DNA of 64,000 nt. Origin: JACCXG01 sp963785755 (GTDB taxonomy: Bacteria; Acidobacteriota; Vicinamibacteria; Vicinamibacterales; 2-12-FULL-66-21). The DNA lies in the NCBI GenBank assembly GCA_963785755.1, contig CAWAXG010000071.1, forward strand, positions 558,001 through 622,000. Reading direction: 5' to 3'. The notes beneath the pieces are model-generated. The model searched no databases and had not been told where the DNA came from. It was given only the letters and a program-made list of their open reading frames with translations. Positions 44,130 to 51,958 of this stretch are shown here, one piece after another. The translations under genes and the position numbers were made by a program. Within the stretch, counting starts at the first letter, position 1, and the number at the start of each line of letters is the position of its first letter.

Positions 44130-45017
44130 ATGCGCATCGGCATCGATCTCGGAGGCACGAAGATCGAGGCCGTCTCGCTCGACGGCGTGGGATGCGAGCG
44201 GTTCCGCCAGCGCGTGCGATCGCCGCGCGGCGATTACGGGGGCACGCTCGAAGCGGTCGCGTCGCTCGTGGCAGGCGCCGAGGAAGCGGCCGGTCCCGCC
44301 ACGGTCGGTATCGGGATTCCCGGCGCCATCTCGCCCGCCACCGGACTGATCAAGAACGCCAATTCGACCTGGCTCAATGGCCGGCCGCTCGCGGAGGATC
44401 TCGCGGCCGTCCTCGGGCGGCCGGTCAGGCTGGCCAACGACGCCAACTGCATGGCGCTCTCGGAGGCAGCCGACGGCGCGGCGGCGGGGCATGCCGTGGT
44501 CTTTGCCGTCATCATCGGGACCGGCACGGGCGGCGGGCTCGTGGTCAACGGACGTGCGGTGGTCGGGGCGAATGCGATCGCTGGCGAGTGGGGCCACAAT
44601 CCGCTGCCGTGGCCGGAAGGCGAGGAATGGCCGGGGCCGCCGTGCTACTGCGGCCGCACCGGCTGCATCGAGACGTTCCTCTCAGGTCCCGGGATGTCGC
44701 GGGACCATGAGATCGCGACCGGCGAGCGGCTCGATGCGACCGCGATCGCCGAGCGGGCTGCGCAGCAACACAACGGCGCCGCCGCCACGCTCGCGCGATA
44801 CGAGCACCGGCTCGCCCGCGGACTCGCGTCCGTCATCAACGTCGTCGATCCCGAGGTCATCGTGCTGGCGGGCGGACTGTCGAACATCGACCGGCTGTAC
44901 GAACGGGTGCCGGCTCTCTGGGGACCGTACGTGTTCTCCGATCATGTCGCGACGCGGCTCGTCAAGGCGCGACACGGCGATTCGAGCGGCGTGCGCGGCG
45001 CGGCGTGGTTGTGGTAG
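44130..45017 (+). CDS. ROK-family sugar kinase
   Basis: 295 residues from ATG 44130. The phosphate-binding motif IGIDLGGTKIEAV is at the N terminus; the ROK zinc motif is CYCGRTGCIETFLSGPG near residue 175. It resembles fructokinase/N-acetylglucosamine-kinase-type ROK proteins and lacks a DNA-binding domain, so a kinase rather than a repressor. Sugar specificity cannot be read from the sequence. Confidence 0.88.
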   Translation: MRIGIDLGGTKIEAVSLDGVGCERFRQRVRSPRGDYGGTLEAVASLVAGAEEAAGPATVGIGIPGAISPATGLIKNANSTWLNGRPLAEDLAAVLGRPVRLANDANCMALSEAADGAAAGHAVVFAVIIGTGTGGGLVVNGRAVVGANAIAGEWGHNPLPWPEGEEWPGPPCYCGRTGCIETFLSGPGMSRDHEIATGERLDATAIAERAAQQHNGAAATLARYEHRLARGLASVINVVDPEVIVLAGGLSNIDRLYERVPALWGPYVFSDHVATRLVKARHGDSSGVRGAAWLW

Positions 45018-45049
45018 GAGGGAAGTTGGGGGTCCCTCTCTTTTCATTT

Positions 45050-45394
45050 TCAGGAACTCGACAGCACCCGGCCGATTTCGGTGGCGGTGATGCGGAAGTG
45101 CGACGCGTTCCATACCGCGGCGCCTCCCTTGATCAGAATCGCCTGCGGTGTTTCGTGCCGCACACCGAGCCGCTGGCTCACGGTGTCCGACACGCGCCGA
45201 TGGTGCTGTACGACGACCATCTTGTAAGCCACATCCGTCCCCGCCTGCTCCAGATGCGCGTGCAGCTCATCGAGCGCTTCCAGGCTGATGCCGCAGGTCC
45301 GGCTGTGTTTGAAAAGGAGGACCGGCCGCTTTCGAGATTCGGCGAGCGCGGCCTCGAGCATATCGAGATCCGACAGATGCGTCAGGTTGTTCAT
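45050..45394 (-). CDS. ytxJ: YtxJ-type bacillithiol-system redox protein
   Basis: 114 residues of thioredoxin fold, full length for the family (DUF2847). The single active-site Cys34 is in LLFKHSRTCGIS. YtxJ proteins co-occur with bacillithiol and are proposed monothiol bacilliredoxins. Convergent with the ROK gene and not linked to bshA/bshB1, but consistent with those genes and ypdA. Confidence 0.88.
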   Translation of the reverse strand: MNNLTHLSDLDMLEAALAESRKRPVLLFKHSRTCGISLEALDELHAHLEQAGTDVAYKMVVVQHHRRVSDTVSQRLGVRHETPQAILIKGGAAVWNASHFRITATEIGRVLSSS

Positions 45395-45489
45395 TGAAAC
45401 ACTTGATTATAGCCCGCGAATCCCGGTGCCGCGAGCGCGGCGGTAACGCCGGGCGGGGCCGTTCCTGGCGGCGGACCTGGAGGTCGCCT

Positions 45490-45789
45490 TTAACCCGGCG
45501 CCTGGTGCGATCGGGTATGGAACCCCGCGGCTTCCAGATGATGCCGGGCCTCTTCGATGAGCCGGGCCGCGTTGGCGGGTGCATTGGCGCCGGCCTGGGA
45601 GATCACGCGATCCACGTTGAAGATCCGGAAACGGATGCCTTCCATGTGAAACGCCGCGATGGCGCGGGCGAGCGCCTCGCTTTCCTCGATGGCCGGTGCG
45701 GTTGACGGGTGCGGGTGCGCCTTCAGGACCTCGAGCAGCTCGGCGATCTTGGCGGCGGCGGCCTGACGTTGATCCACTGATGACGTCAT
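45490..45789 (-). CDS. Small conserved-looking protein, function unknown
   Basis: 99 residues from ATG 45789. It is mostly helical (QRQAAAAKIAELLEVLKAHP, then EESEALARAIAAFHMEGIRF), with no signal peptide, membrane helix or cysteine. The regular amphipathic pattern and normal codon use suggest a real gene. It lies between ytxJ and the chlorite-dismutase-family gene on the same strand. Confidence 0.5.
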   Translation of the reverse strand: MTSSVDQRQAAAAKIAELLEVLKAHPHPSTAPAIEESEALARAIAAFHMEGIRFRIFNVDRVISQAGANAPANAARLIEEARHHLEAAGFHTRSHQAPG

Positions 45790-45816
45790 GATCGGCAGAT
45801 TATCGCAACGGGATGC

Positions 45817-45875
45817 TCCGTGCCAGGTGCTACGTGCTGGTGCTGTGTGCTGCGGTGCTACGTGCGTCTTCTTCT
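45817..45875. repeat. Short GTGCTACGTG-word tract
   Basis: GTGCTACGTGCTGGTGCTGT and GCGGTGCTACGTGCGTC use the same words as 20536-20780 without a full second arm. It encodes the last residues (ARSTAAHSTST) of the chlorite-dismutase-family gene. Confidence 0.6.
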
Positions 45876-46597
45876 GCCGGGGACTGCCAGACGGCACGGC
45901 CGACGAAAAAGGGGCCGAGCCTCTCGATGTACAGCGAGGTCTGCTGCGTCTTCCGCATGGCCTGGACGACGGCGGACAACGGAAAGAGATCTTTGCCGAC
46001 CAATCCAATCACGAAGTCGTTGTCATCCCGATCGAGGCCGTAGCAGGCGAGCCGGACGTCGTGCGAATAATCGGCCGCTCCGAAACGCTTCCCGATTTCT
46101 CCGTGCTCCGCGAGGATGGTCCGCTGTTCTTCGGGCGGGAGCTGCGCGAATCGCCCGCTTCGCCGCAGCGGATACCAGACCGCCCACGGCCAGTCCGGGT
46201 TGAGGACCGTACTCCGTGGGCGGTCGAACAGGGCATGCTGCAGGTCGGGCTCGTACCCGAGCGAATAGGTCCGGCCGAACATCGTGAGCTCCGGACGCAG
46301 CGTCAAGGTGGACAGCGGCCCGCTGTTCAGCAGCGGGCGAACCCGATCGATGAAGGTATTCGGGTCCCGCCCGAGCGTCAGAAGCGCGATCCCGCGCGGA
46401 TCGTTCAGGTCCTCATAGATGACCGCCTCGACGCCTCCGTCCGAAACCTGACGCACGACCTCGGATGCCCGGGCGCAGCCGCCGAAGGCGAAGAGCTGCA
46501 TGAAGAGCCGCTCGTCCGAACGCTGCGGCTGACCGTTGCGAAGCCCTCCTCGTTCACTGATATCCGGCGGCTCGAGTTTGGAATGGCGGTCGCTCAT
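45830..46597 (-). CDS. Chlorite-dismutase-family protein
   Basis: 255 residues from ATG 46597, preceded by AGGAGG. The ferredoxin-like Cld fold is visible: an N-terminal beta region, then SGRFAQLPPEEQRTILAEH, YSHDVRLACYGLDRDDNDFV and RKTQQTSLYI near the end. The family includes coproheme decarboxylase (HemQ/ChdC) and chlorite dismutase; the active-site residues are not certain enough by eye to choose. The last ~10 residues come from repeat sequence. Confidence 0.75.
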   Translation of the reverse strand: MSDRHSKLEPPDISERGGLRNGQPQRSDERLFMQLFAFGGCARASEVVRQVSDGGVEAVIYEDLNDPRGIALLTLGRDPNTFIDRVRPLLNSGPLSTLTLRPELTMFGRTYSLGYEPDLQHALFDRPRSTVLNPDWPWAVWYPLRRSGRFAQLPPEEQRTILAEHGEIGKRFGAADYSHDVRLACYGLDRDDNDFVIGLVGKDLFPLSAVVQAMRKTQQTSLYIERLGPFFVGRAVWQSPAEEDARSTAAHSTST

Positions 46598-46649
46598 TGC
46601 CTCCTTATATATCAGCGAGAGATGTCTCAGCGATAGCGAAGCATCCCTT

Positions 46650-46715
46650 GCTCCCGTCCTCCTTGTGAAACCTGGTTTGCGGCGGCGTCTTTTCTTCACA
46701 GGGAGGATGGGAGGA
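46650..46715. repeat. CCTCCTTGTGAA inverted repeat
   Basis: CCTCCTTGTGAA (46658-46669) pairs with TTCACAGGGAGG downstream at 11 of 12 positions, with weaker pairing outside. It lies upstream of the chlorite-dismutase-family gene, in a 328-base gap (46598-46925) that also holds a gene remnant. Confidence 0.55.
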
Positions 46716-46736
46716 CGGCGGAATCCCTCCCTTAAG

Positions 46737-46933
46737 TAATGCGGCGACCTACCAGCTCGTCGGCGACGACACCGCCGGACTCCGCGAGCACATCGGCCGC
46801 CGGGGTTGAGGTCAACGGCACCGCAAGCCACTGGTCGCCTGCGGACGAGCGAGGGCAGCACGATTGGCCCAACCATTGCGTGATCGGAAGCGCCGCCGCG
46901 ATCGGCGCGGCCAAGGATGAGATAGATGCCTAA
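46737..46933 (+). pseudogene. Remnant of a small beta-domain protein
   Basis: From about 46747 the translation TYQLVGDDTAGLREHIGRR resembles the C-terminal domain of small secreted acidobacterial proteins (DUF5818-like: a YxLxG start, then xHVGHxVxVTGT). It ends in a stop, but removing one G from the run at 46802-46805 continues it as VEVNGTASHWSPADERG. No start or N-terminal half is visible, so I read it as a decayed fragment. It ends inside the start of the next gene. Confidence 0.4.
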
Positions 46934-47852
46934 CCTGAAGGGCCGCCGGCCGCGGCGGTTGACGCCGGAGGAGAGGAAGTCGCTCACACATGGCGACTTC
47001 TGGATTCCGGAAGAAGAGCGCCAGACCTACAAGCGAGCGCTCGAGGCCCTGAATGCCGTCGGCGTGGACTACATCGTCGCCGGCGCGTACGCGATGTACG
47101 AACACACGGGGATCTACCGGAAGACGAAGGACCTCGATCTCTTCTGCGAACCGTCATCGGTCGTCGTCGCCGCGCGCGCCCTTCGAGACGCCGGGTTCGT
47201 GATGCGGCTCGAGGACTCGCATTGGCTCGCGAAAGCCACGCGCGGCACGCATTTCGTCGACATCATCTACGGCATGGGGAACGGCGTGGCGCTGATCGAC
47301 AGGGAATGGATCACGCACAGCCGTCCAGGGATCCTGGCGGCGATGCCGGTGCGCTTCGCGCCACCCGAAGAGTTGATCTGGCACCGTCTCTTCATCAGCG
47401 AGCGGCACCGGCACGATGTCGCGGACATTCAGCACCTCATTCTCTGCCTCGGCGACACGTTCGACTGGCGCCGGCTGGTCGATCGCGTCGCCGACCACTG
47501 GCCGCTGTTGCTCGCGCAGGTGGCAACCTACAGCTACGTCTACCCCGGATACCGGAGCAACGTCCCGGCATGGGTCTACGACTACCTGGCCGACCGCGCC
47601 CAGGCCGAGATGAGCCGCGACTCCGACGAAGTGGACCTGACGAGAGGGCCGTTGATCTCGCGATTCAGCTTCACGATTGACGTGCGCGAGTGGGGATTTA
47701 CCGACCCACGTCACGAAACCGTCAAGGAAGCCCGCAGCCACCCCGACGTGCGCGCGATCGTCCAGGCGGATGTCTGGGATGAGCGAGCCGATGACGAGCG
47801 GCCGGGGGCGGGGGAGCGGGCCGAGGGCCGGGAAGACGAGGCGTATGTGTGA
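46926..47852 (+). CDS. Nucleotidyltransferase-fold protein
   Basis: 308 residues. GVDYIVAGAYAMYEHTG followed by KTKDLDLFCEP gives the G-x-A and DxD-type metal site of MNT/AbiEii-like nucleotidyltransferases. The middle (PEELIWHRLFISERHRHDVA) matches the helical part of that group; the C terminus is acidic and variable. No toxin or antitoxin partner is adjacent. It may transfer nucleotides or be an inactive homologue. Confidence 0.65.
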   Translation: MPNLKGRRPRRLTPEERKSLTHGDFWIPEEERQTYKRALEALNAVGVDYIVAGAYAMYEHTGIYRKTKDLDLFCEPSSVVVAARALRDAGFVMRLEDSHWLAKATRGTHFVDIIYGMGNGVALIDREWITHSRPGILAAMPVRFAPPEELIWHRLFISERHRHDVADIQHLILCLGDTFDWRRLVDRVADHWPLLLAQVATYSYVYPGYRSNVPAWVYDYLADRAQAEMSRDSDEVDLTRGPLISRFSFTIDVREWGFTDPRHETVKEARSHPDVRAIVQADVWDERADDERPGAGERAEGREDEAYV

Positions 47853-47854
47853 AT

Positions 47855-48020
47855 AGTGATCGCGACGGGACTCGGGGCTCGGGACTGGGGACATGGGCGG
47901 GTATTCGGGATCACTGATCACGGCGCGGGATCCGAAATGGATGGCGGACCAGCGAAGCGATCCGCCCACCACCCCGAATCCCGAGCTCCCCGGTCCCGGA
48001 CTTGATCACCGATCCCGTCA
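47855..48020. repeat. GATC/GACTCGGGG inverted repeat before the BlaI gene
   Basis: Left arm 47866-47901 (CGGGACTCGGGGCTCGGGAC) and right arm 47961-47998 (ending GAGCTCCCCGGTCCCG) are imperfect reverse complements flanked by GATCAC words. The BlaI-like gene begins 15 bases after the element. Confidence 0.75.
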
Positions 48021-48034
48021 TATACTGTCCGTCC

Positions 48035-48487
48035 ATGTTCAACGGACTCTGGCGGCCGGCCTGGCTCGGGGGAGGCCGCGATCCGTTGCGGGCGGCGTTC
48101 GGCCGCCTCGAGCGCGAGGTCATGGAAGTGATCTGGCGGCACGCACCGCTGAACGTGCGTGACGTCCAGTCCCACCTGACACGTGCCGTCGCATACACCA
48201 CCGTGATGACCACGCTCGACCGCCTGTTCAAGAAGGGGTTCGTCGATCGTGAACGTCAGGGAAGAGCGTTCGTCTACCGGGCCAAGCATTCCCGGGAGCA
48301 GGTCGAGAGCGCCGTCGCGGCCGGCCTGCTGACCGGTTTCATCCAGCAGGGCGCCGGCACTGCGCTGCCGCTGCTGTCGAATCTCGTCGACGCGGTCGCT
48401 GAAGGTGATGCCACGCTGCTCGACGAACTGGAGGCGCTGGTGCGCGAGAAGCGGCGCGGCGGCGGCGGGAGGCGCGACAAGCAATGA
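48035..48487 (+). CDS. BlaI/MecI-family transcriptional repressor
   Basis: 150 residues from ATG 48035. A winged helix occupies about 15-85: FGRLEREVMEVIWRHAPLNV, AYTTVMTTLDRLFKKG, GRAFVYRAKHSREQ. The C-terminal helices dimerise. BlaI repressors are cleaved through an M56 membrane peptidase such as the coupled gene downstream (ATGA overlap at 48484). The target genes are not evident; no beta-lactamase is nearby. Confidence 0.9.
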   Translation: MFNGLWRPAWLGGGRDPLRAAFGRLEREVMEVIWRHAPLNVRDVQSHLTRAVAYTTVMTTLDRLFKKGFVDRERQGRAFVYRAKHSREQVESAVAAGLLTGFIQQGAGTALPLLSNLVDAVAEGDATLLDELEALVREKRRGGGGRRDKQ

Positions 48488-49425
48488 GAGTGATCCTGTC
48501 GACGGTTCTTCTTGGCCTGGCCTGGTTCGCGGCGCTGAATGCCGCGTTGTCGGTGATCTCCTGGCTGCTCGCGGTTCGCGTTGCCGACGAGGTCATCCCC
48601 GACGTCCGTCGATCGCGCCGCCTGCTCGCCCTGCGTCTGCTGCCGTTCGCCGCCTCGGCGACGATTACGCTTGCTCTCTTCGCCCCCGCGCACTTGCGCC
48701 TCGAGCCGGCGCGAGCCGAAGAGCGGTATGGGGTGATCCTCGTGGCGCTCGCGATCGCGGCGCTGTTCCTGCTCGCCCGATCGGCGTTCAGGTGCGTGGT
48801 GCTGATCTCGACGGGACGGCGGCTGGCCGCTTCGACCGGCGGCCTTGCGCGCGACCAGCGATCGGACTGGATTGAATTGCCACGGTTGCGCGGAATCGCG
48901 CTCGCCGGCGTGCTGCGGCCGCGTGTGCTGATCGGCAGTGAGGCGCGCGAGGCGCTGAGCAGCGAGGAGCTCGACGTTGCGGTCGAGCACGAGCGCGCGC
49001 ATCAGCGCGCACGCGACAATCTGACGCGGGCGCTGATCTGGTGTGCGCCTGACTTCCTCGGATTCACGCCGGCCGCGCGCCGCATCGAGCGGCTGTGGGA
49101 AGGTCAGGCCGAGTGCCTGGCCGATGCGCGGGCCGTCGATGGATGTCCCGAGCGCGCCTCGAGTCTGGCGTCGGCGCTGGTCAAGGTCGCGCGCCTGCGG
49201 GCGCCGCGGGCCGCCTGCTCCACGTGGAGCATGTTCCATCAGCCCGCGTTGCTCGAGACCCGTGTCCGACTGCTCGTGGATCGCGACCCCACGGCAGTGA
49301 CCTGGGACCGAATCGCGGGGCGGCTGCTGCTCGCCGCCGCCGGAGTGATCACCGTCGCGTGGCTGTCCGGTTTCCCCGTCGCGCTCCACCGTCTCACCGA
49401 GCTCTTGATCGCGGTGCTTCCGTGA
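48484..49425 (+). CDS. M56 (BlaR1-like) membrane metallopeptidase
   Basis: 313 residues with hydrophobic helices near 5-30, 47-68, 83-110 and the C terminus. The zinc motif HERAH (169-173) is in VEHERAHQRARDNL, followed by EGQAECLAD. It lacks the extracellular penicillin-binding sensor of BlaR1, so it probably senses something else. It would trigger cleavage of the BlaI-like repressor. The stop at 49423-49425 touches a GATC inverted repeat. Confidence 0.87.
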   Translation: MRVILSTVLLGLAWFAALNAALSVISWLLAVRVADEVIPDVRRSRRLLALRLLPFAASATITLALFAPAHLRLEPARAEERYGVILVALAIAALFLLARSAFRCVVLISTGRRLAASTGGLARDQRSDWIELPRLRGIALAGVLRPRVLIGSEAREALSSEELDVAVEHERAHQRARDNLTRALIWCAPDFLGFTPAARRIERLWEGQAECLADARAVDGCPERASSLASALVKVARLRAPRAACSTWSMFHQPALLETRVRLLVDRDPTAVTWDRIAGRLLLAAAGVITVAWLSGFPVALHRLTELLIAVLP

Positions 49426-49535
49426 TCACGTCGTGATTGGTGATCGGGGATCGGGGATCGAATCAGAGATTCCGATCCCTGATCACCGATCACGACTCGA
49501 GTCCGTCCGTGTCACCGATCCCCGATCACGACGCG
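49426..49535. repeat. GATC-word inverted repeat between convergent genes
   Basis: The left arm (49429-49461, GTGATTGGTGATCGGGGATC) pairs with CCGATCCCTGATCACCGATC (from 49472) and again with CACCGATCCCCGATCACGAC (from 49513). The stop of the flavoprotein gene (49526-49528) is inside it. Confidence 0.85.
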
Positions 49536-50782
49536 AGTTTTCGTGCCGCCACATAGGCACTCGACCACGCCCACTGAAAATTGAAGCCGCCGAGCCGGCC
49601 ATCGACATCCAGGATTTCGCCCACCAGGAACAATCCCGGGCAGACGCGCGATTCCATCGTGCCGGGATCGATCTCCCGGAGATCGACGCCGCCCGCCGTG
49701 ACCTCGGCGTAGCTGTAGCCGCGCGAGTCCAGGACCTGCAACGGCCACTCGGTCAGCGCTCGACTCAGCCGGCGCCGATCTTCGCGAGGAAGGTGGGCCA
49801 GCGGCATCGAGCCATCCATCTGCAGCCGGGTCAGGACCGCTGACGCCATCGACGCGGGAAGCAGCTGGCTCAAGGCCGACCCGATCGAGCCCCGTGGCCG
49901 GGCGCGGCTTTCCTCGAGCCAGAACGCCTCCACGGCGGTGAAATCGCGATCCGGGACGAAGCTCGCGGTGAGCGCGACCTGGGGACCATTGAGCCTTGCC
50001 CGCAGCCAATGCCGCGACGCGTTGAGCGAGACGGGACCGCTGATCCCGAAGTGGGTCCAGAGAAGAGCGCCGCGCAGGCGCTCCGCCGCGGAGCCGCCGA
50101 CCCACACCGTCAGGACCGCATCGAGCGAGACGCCGGAGATTTCCGCGTGCATGCTGCCAGTCTCGAGCACGAGCGGTGCAAGAGCGGGGGTCGTCGGCAC
50201 CAGCGAATGCCCGAGCGCCCGCGCCATGGCATAGCCGCCACCGTCGCTGCCGGTCTTCGGCAACGATTGACCGCCGGTGGCGATGACGACCGTGCGCGCC
50301 AGGATGGTTTCAGCCGCCGCCGTCACCACGAACAGGTCATCCCGGCGCACCAGTGACGTCACCCGCTGACCTGTACGGAGGACGACGCCGGTCGTGTCCG
50401 CGCTGCGCTGGAGCGCGTCGAGCACGTCCCGGGCGCGGTTCGAATCCGGAAAGAGCTTGCCGTCGGCCTCCTCGTGCAGGGTAAGGCCGGCCCGTTCGAA
50501 GAACGCGACGGTCTCGTCCGCGGGAAAGGCCCGGAGGATCCGGCGCACGATCGTCGGCGCGCCGCCCCAGTAATCGCGTTCGGTGACCACCGTGTTCGTC
50601 ACGTTGCAGCGGCCGCCGCCGCTGACGAGGATCTTCGCGCCAATCCTGCGCGCCGCGTCGAGCAGGAGGACCGAGCGCTGCGGATTGCCGGAGCGCGTGA
50701 AGATCGCGGTCGCCAGACCGGCCGCACCCGCGCCGATGATGACGACGTCCCACGGTGTTGTTTGTTCCCGATCACCGATCAC
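49526..50782 (-). CDS. BaiN/HI0933-family FAD-dependent oxidoreductase
   Basis: 418 residues. N-terminal FAD motif DVVIIGAGAAGLATAIFTRS, then SGGGRCNVTNT, TGGQSLPKTGSDGGGYAMAR and the C-terminal GEILDVDGRLGGFNFQWAWS block, all typical. Substrate unknown. The only in-frame start I find is the GTG at 50782 within a CGATCAC heptamer array, giving a repeat-encoded first five residues; upstream frames are stopped by the repeat. The stop also lies in a repeat. Confidence 0.87.
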   Translation of the reverse strand: MIGDREQTTPWDVVIIGAGAAGLATAIFTRSGNPQRSVLLLDAARRIGAKILVSGGGRCNVTNTVVTERDYWGGAPTIVRRILRAFPADETVAFFERAGLTLHEEADGKLFPDSNRARDVLDALQRSADTTGVVLRTGQRVTSLVRRDDLFVVTAAAETILARTVVIATGGQSLPKTGSDGGGYAMARALGHSLVPTTPALAPLVLETGSMHAEISGVSLDAVLTVWVGGSAAERLRGALLWTHFGISGPVSLNASRHWLRARLNGPQVALTASFVPDRDFTAVEAFWLEESRARPRGSIGSALSQLLPASMASAVLTRLQMDGSMPLAHLPREDRRRLSRALTEWPLQVLDSRGYSYAEVTAGGVDLREIDPGTMESRVCPGLFLVGEILDVDGRLGGFNFQWAWSSAYVAARKLAS

Positions 50783-50810
50783 CGATCACCGATCACCGAT
50801 CACCGATCAC
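50769..50810. repeat. Six perfect CGATCAC heptamers
   Basis: Six uninterrupted 7-base units, the most regular of the GATC-word elements. Period 7 cycles through all frames. It lies between two minus-strand genes and supplies the start codon of the BaiN-type gene. It is not a CRISPR: the units are adjacent, with no spacers. Confidence 0.95.
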
Positions 50811-50823
50811 CAGTTGTGGACAC

Positions 50824-51228
50824 TTAGTGGGGCTGATCGCGCAACGTGTCGAGGAACCTGACCAGGGAGCGGAATCCTTCAGGCTTGTGGAACAGATAGG
50901 CGCGCTGGCTGGTAATCAGCGCTTCTTCGGCGGCCGACAGCGTGGCGCCGGTGAGAATCAGAATCGGCGAGGCATCGAAATCCCGAGAGGCGCGAATCGA
51001 GCGCATCAGATCGAGACCATTCGAGTCCGGTCCGAGCCGCACGTCGAGGACCAGGGCGTCGACGCGGCTCGCGGCCATGAGACTCGTCGCTTCCGCCACC
51101 GAGGCGGCGGTCAGCGGCGCATATCCATAGGAGCGAAGCAGCCGGTCCATGGACGCGCGGACGGCCGGATCGTCATCGAGCACGAGCACGGTAGGAGGCT
51201 GCGTCACCACTCCGCGCGAATCATACAT
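50824..51228 (-). CDS. Single-domain response regulator
   Basis: 134 residues from ATG 51228. It is a receiver domain only: acidic pair in VLVLDDDPAV, phospho-acceptor in ALVLDVRLGPDSNG, LILTGAT and the lysine in FHKPEG. There is no output domain, so it acts by protein contact. No histidine kinase is in the window. The 222-base gap upstream (51229-51450) is mostly a GATC inverted repeat. Confidence 0.88.
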   Translation of the reverse strand: MYDSRGVVTQPPTVLVLDDDPAVRASMDRLLRSYGYAPLTAASVAEATSLMAASRVDALVLDVRLGPDSNGLDLMRSIRASRDFDASPILILTGATLSAAEEALITSQRAYLFHKPEGFRSLVRFLDTLRDQPH

Positions 51229-51249
51229 CTCTGTGGACCCTGTCGTGGT

Positions 51250-51373
51250 CGCGATCTCGATCGTGATCGGTGATCGGGGATCGGGGATCAAAGACCTCAG
51301 GAGCGTCGAATAGCCCCGATTCTTTGGTCCCCGATCACCGATCACCACGATCACTGATCACGGCGTGATCGCG
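51250..51373. repeat. GATC-word inverted repeat upstream of the receiver gene
   Basis: Arms 51261-51293 (TCGTGATCGGTGATCGGGGA) and 51322-51354 (CTTTGGTCCCCGATCACCGA) are close reverse complements; outer GCGATC/GATCGC words extend the stem. It lies 22 bases upstream of the minus-strand start. Confidence 0.85.
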
Positions 51374-51450
51374 ATGGAACCCCCCGTCAGCCTATCTACG
51401 TCTTGAAATTGAAGGGGCGGTGACGCACAGTTCGAGGAGAGGAGTCGAGA

Positions 51451-51687
51451 GTGGCAGAGACCAGGAATCCCGGGCTCGCGGCTGTGCTCAGCGCGTTGAT
51501 TCCGGGCATCGGCCAGTTCTACAACGGCGATTTTCTGCGCGGCGTCTTCTGGCTCATCGTGACGCCAGGGCTCTGGATCGGATCCGGCGGGCTCCTGGGC
51601 TGGGTCTGTCACGTGATCGCGGCCATGACGGCGTACAGCCGCGCTAAAAAGAAGAATCGCTGGTCTGTTGCGACACAGACTCTCTGA
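51451..51687 (+). CDS. Small TM2-like membrane protein
   Basis: 78 residues from GTG 51451. A GxGxFYNG-type turn (LIPGIGQFYNGDFLRGVFWL) with two hydrophobic segments is typical of small TM2/DUF5683-like proteins. The tail is basic (AKKKNRW). Function unknown. It precedes the VWFA remnant and sortase on the same strand. Confidence 0.7.
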   Translation: MAETRNPGLAAVLSALIPGIGQFYNGDFLRGVFWLIVTPGLWIGSGGLLGWVCHVIAAMTAYSRAKKKNRWSVATQTL

Positions 51688-51689
51688 TC

Positions 51690-51958
51690 CAGCCTGGAGG
51701 CGACAGACGCGTCCTGAAGGAACTCGCGGTTGTAACCGGGGCGAGGCGTTCTTTCCCCGGCAAGTCAAAAAGGCGTCCAGCATCCTCGGCCGCATAGCTC
51801 GTTTCATTCGCAGCAGCTATACGATTGGATACGTTCCGGCCGCTCACCATGGTGGTTATCGGCCGGTTCGTGTGACCGTCAACGCGACCGATCGCCGGAA
51901 GCTGCGCATGCGCGCTCGGTCCGGCGATGTCAGTGGCGAACGGGAAGAGGGGCGATGA
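51690..51958 (+). pseudogene. C-terminal remnant of a VWFA-related protein
   Basis: The last ~65 codons read EAFFPRQVKKASSILGRIAR, FIRSSYTIGYVP and RKLRMRARSGD, the typical end of acidobacterial VWFA-related (Ca-activated chloride-channel-like) proteins. Just upstream VLKELAVVTG is in another frame; one extra G in the run at 51738-51741 would join them. The VWA fold itself is missing. Its stop overlaps the sortase start as ATGA, so the intact gene was probably coupled to the sortase. Confidence 0.65.

Noticed and set aside
48002..48026. Promoter TTGATC - TATACT before the BlaI gene
   Set aside because: The spacing is only 13 bases, too short for a standard sigma-70 promoter.
50769..50810. 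CRISPR array
   Set aside because: Seven-base units are contiguous without spacers and no cas genes are present.
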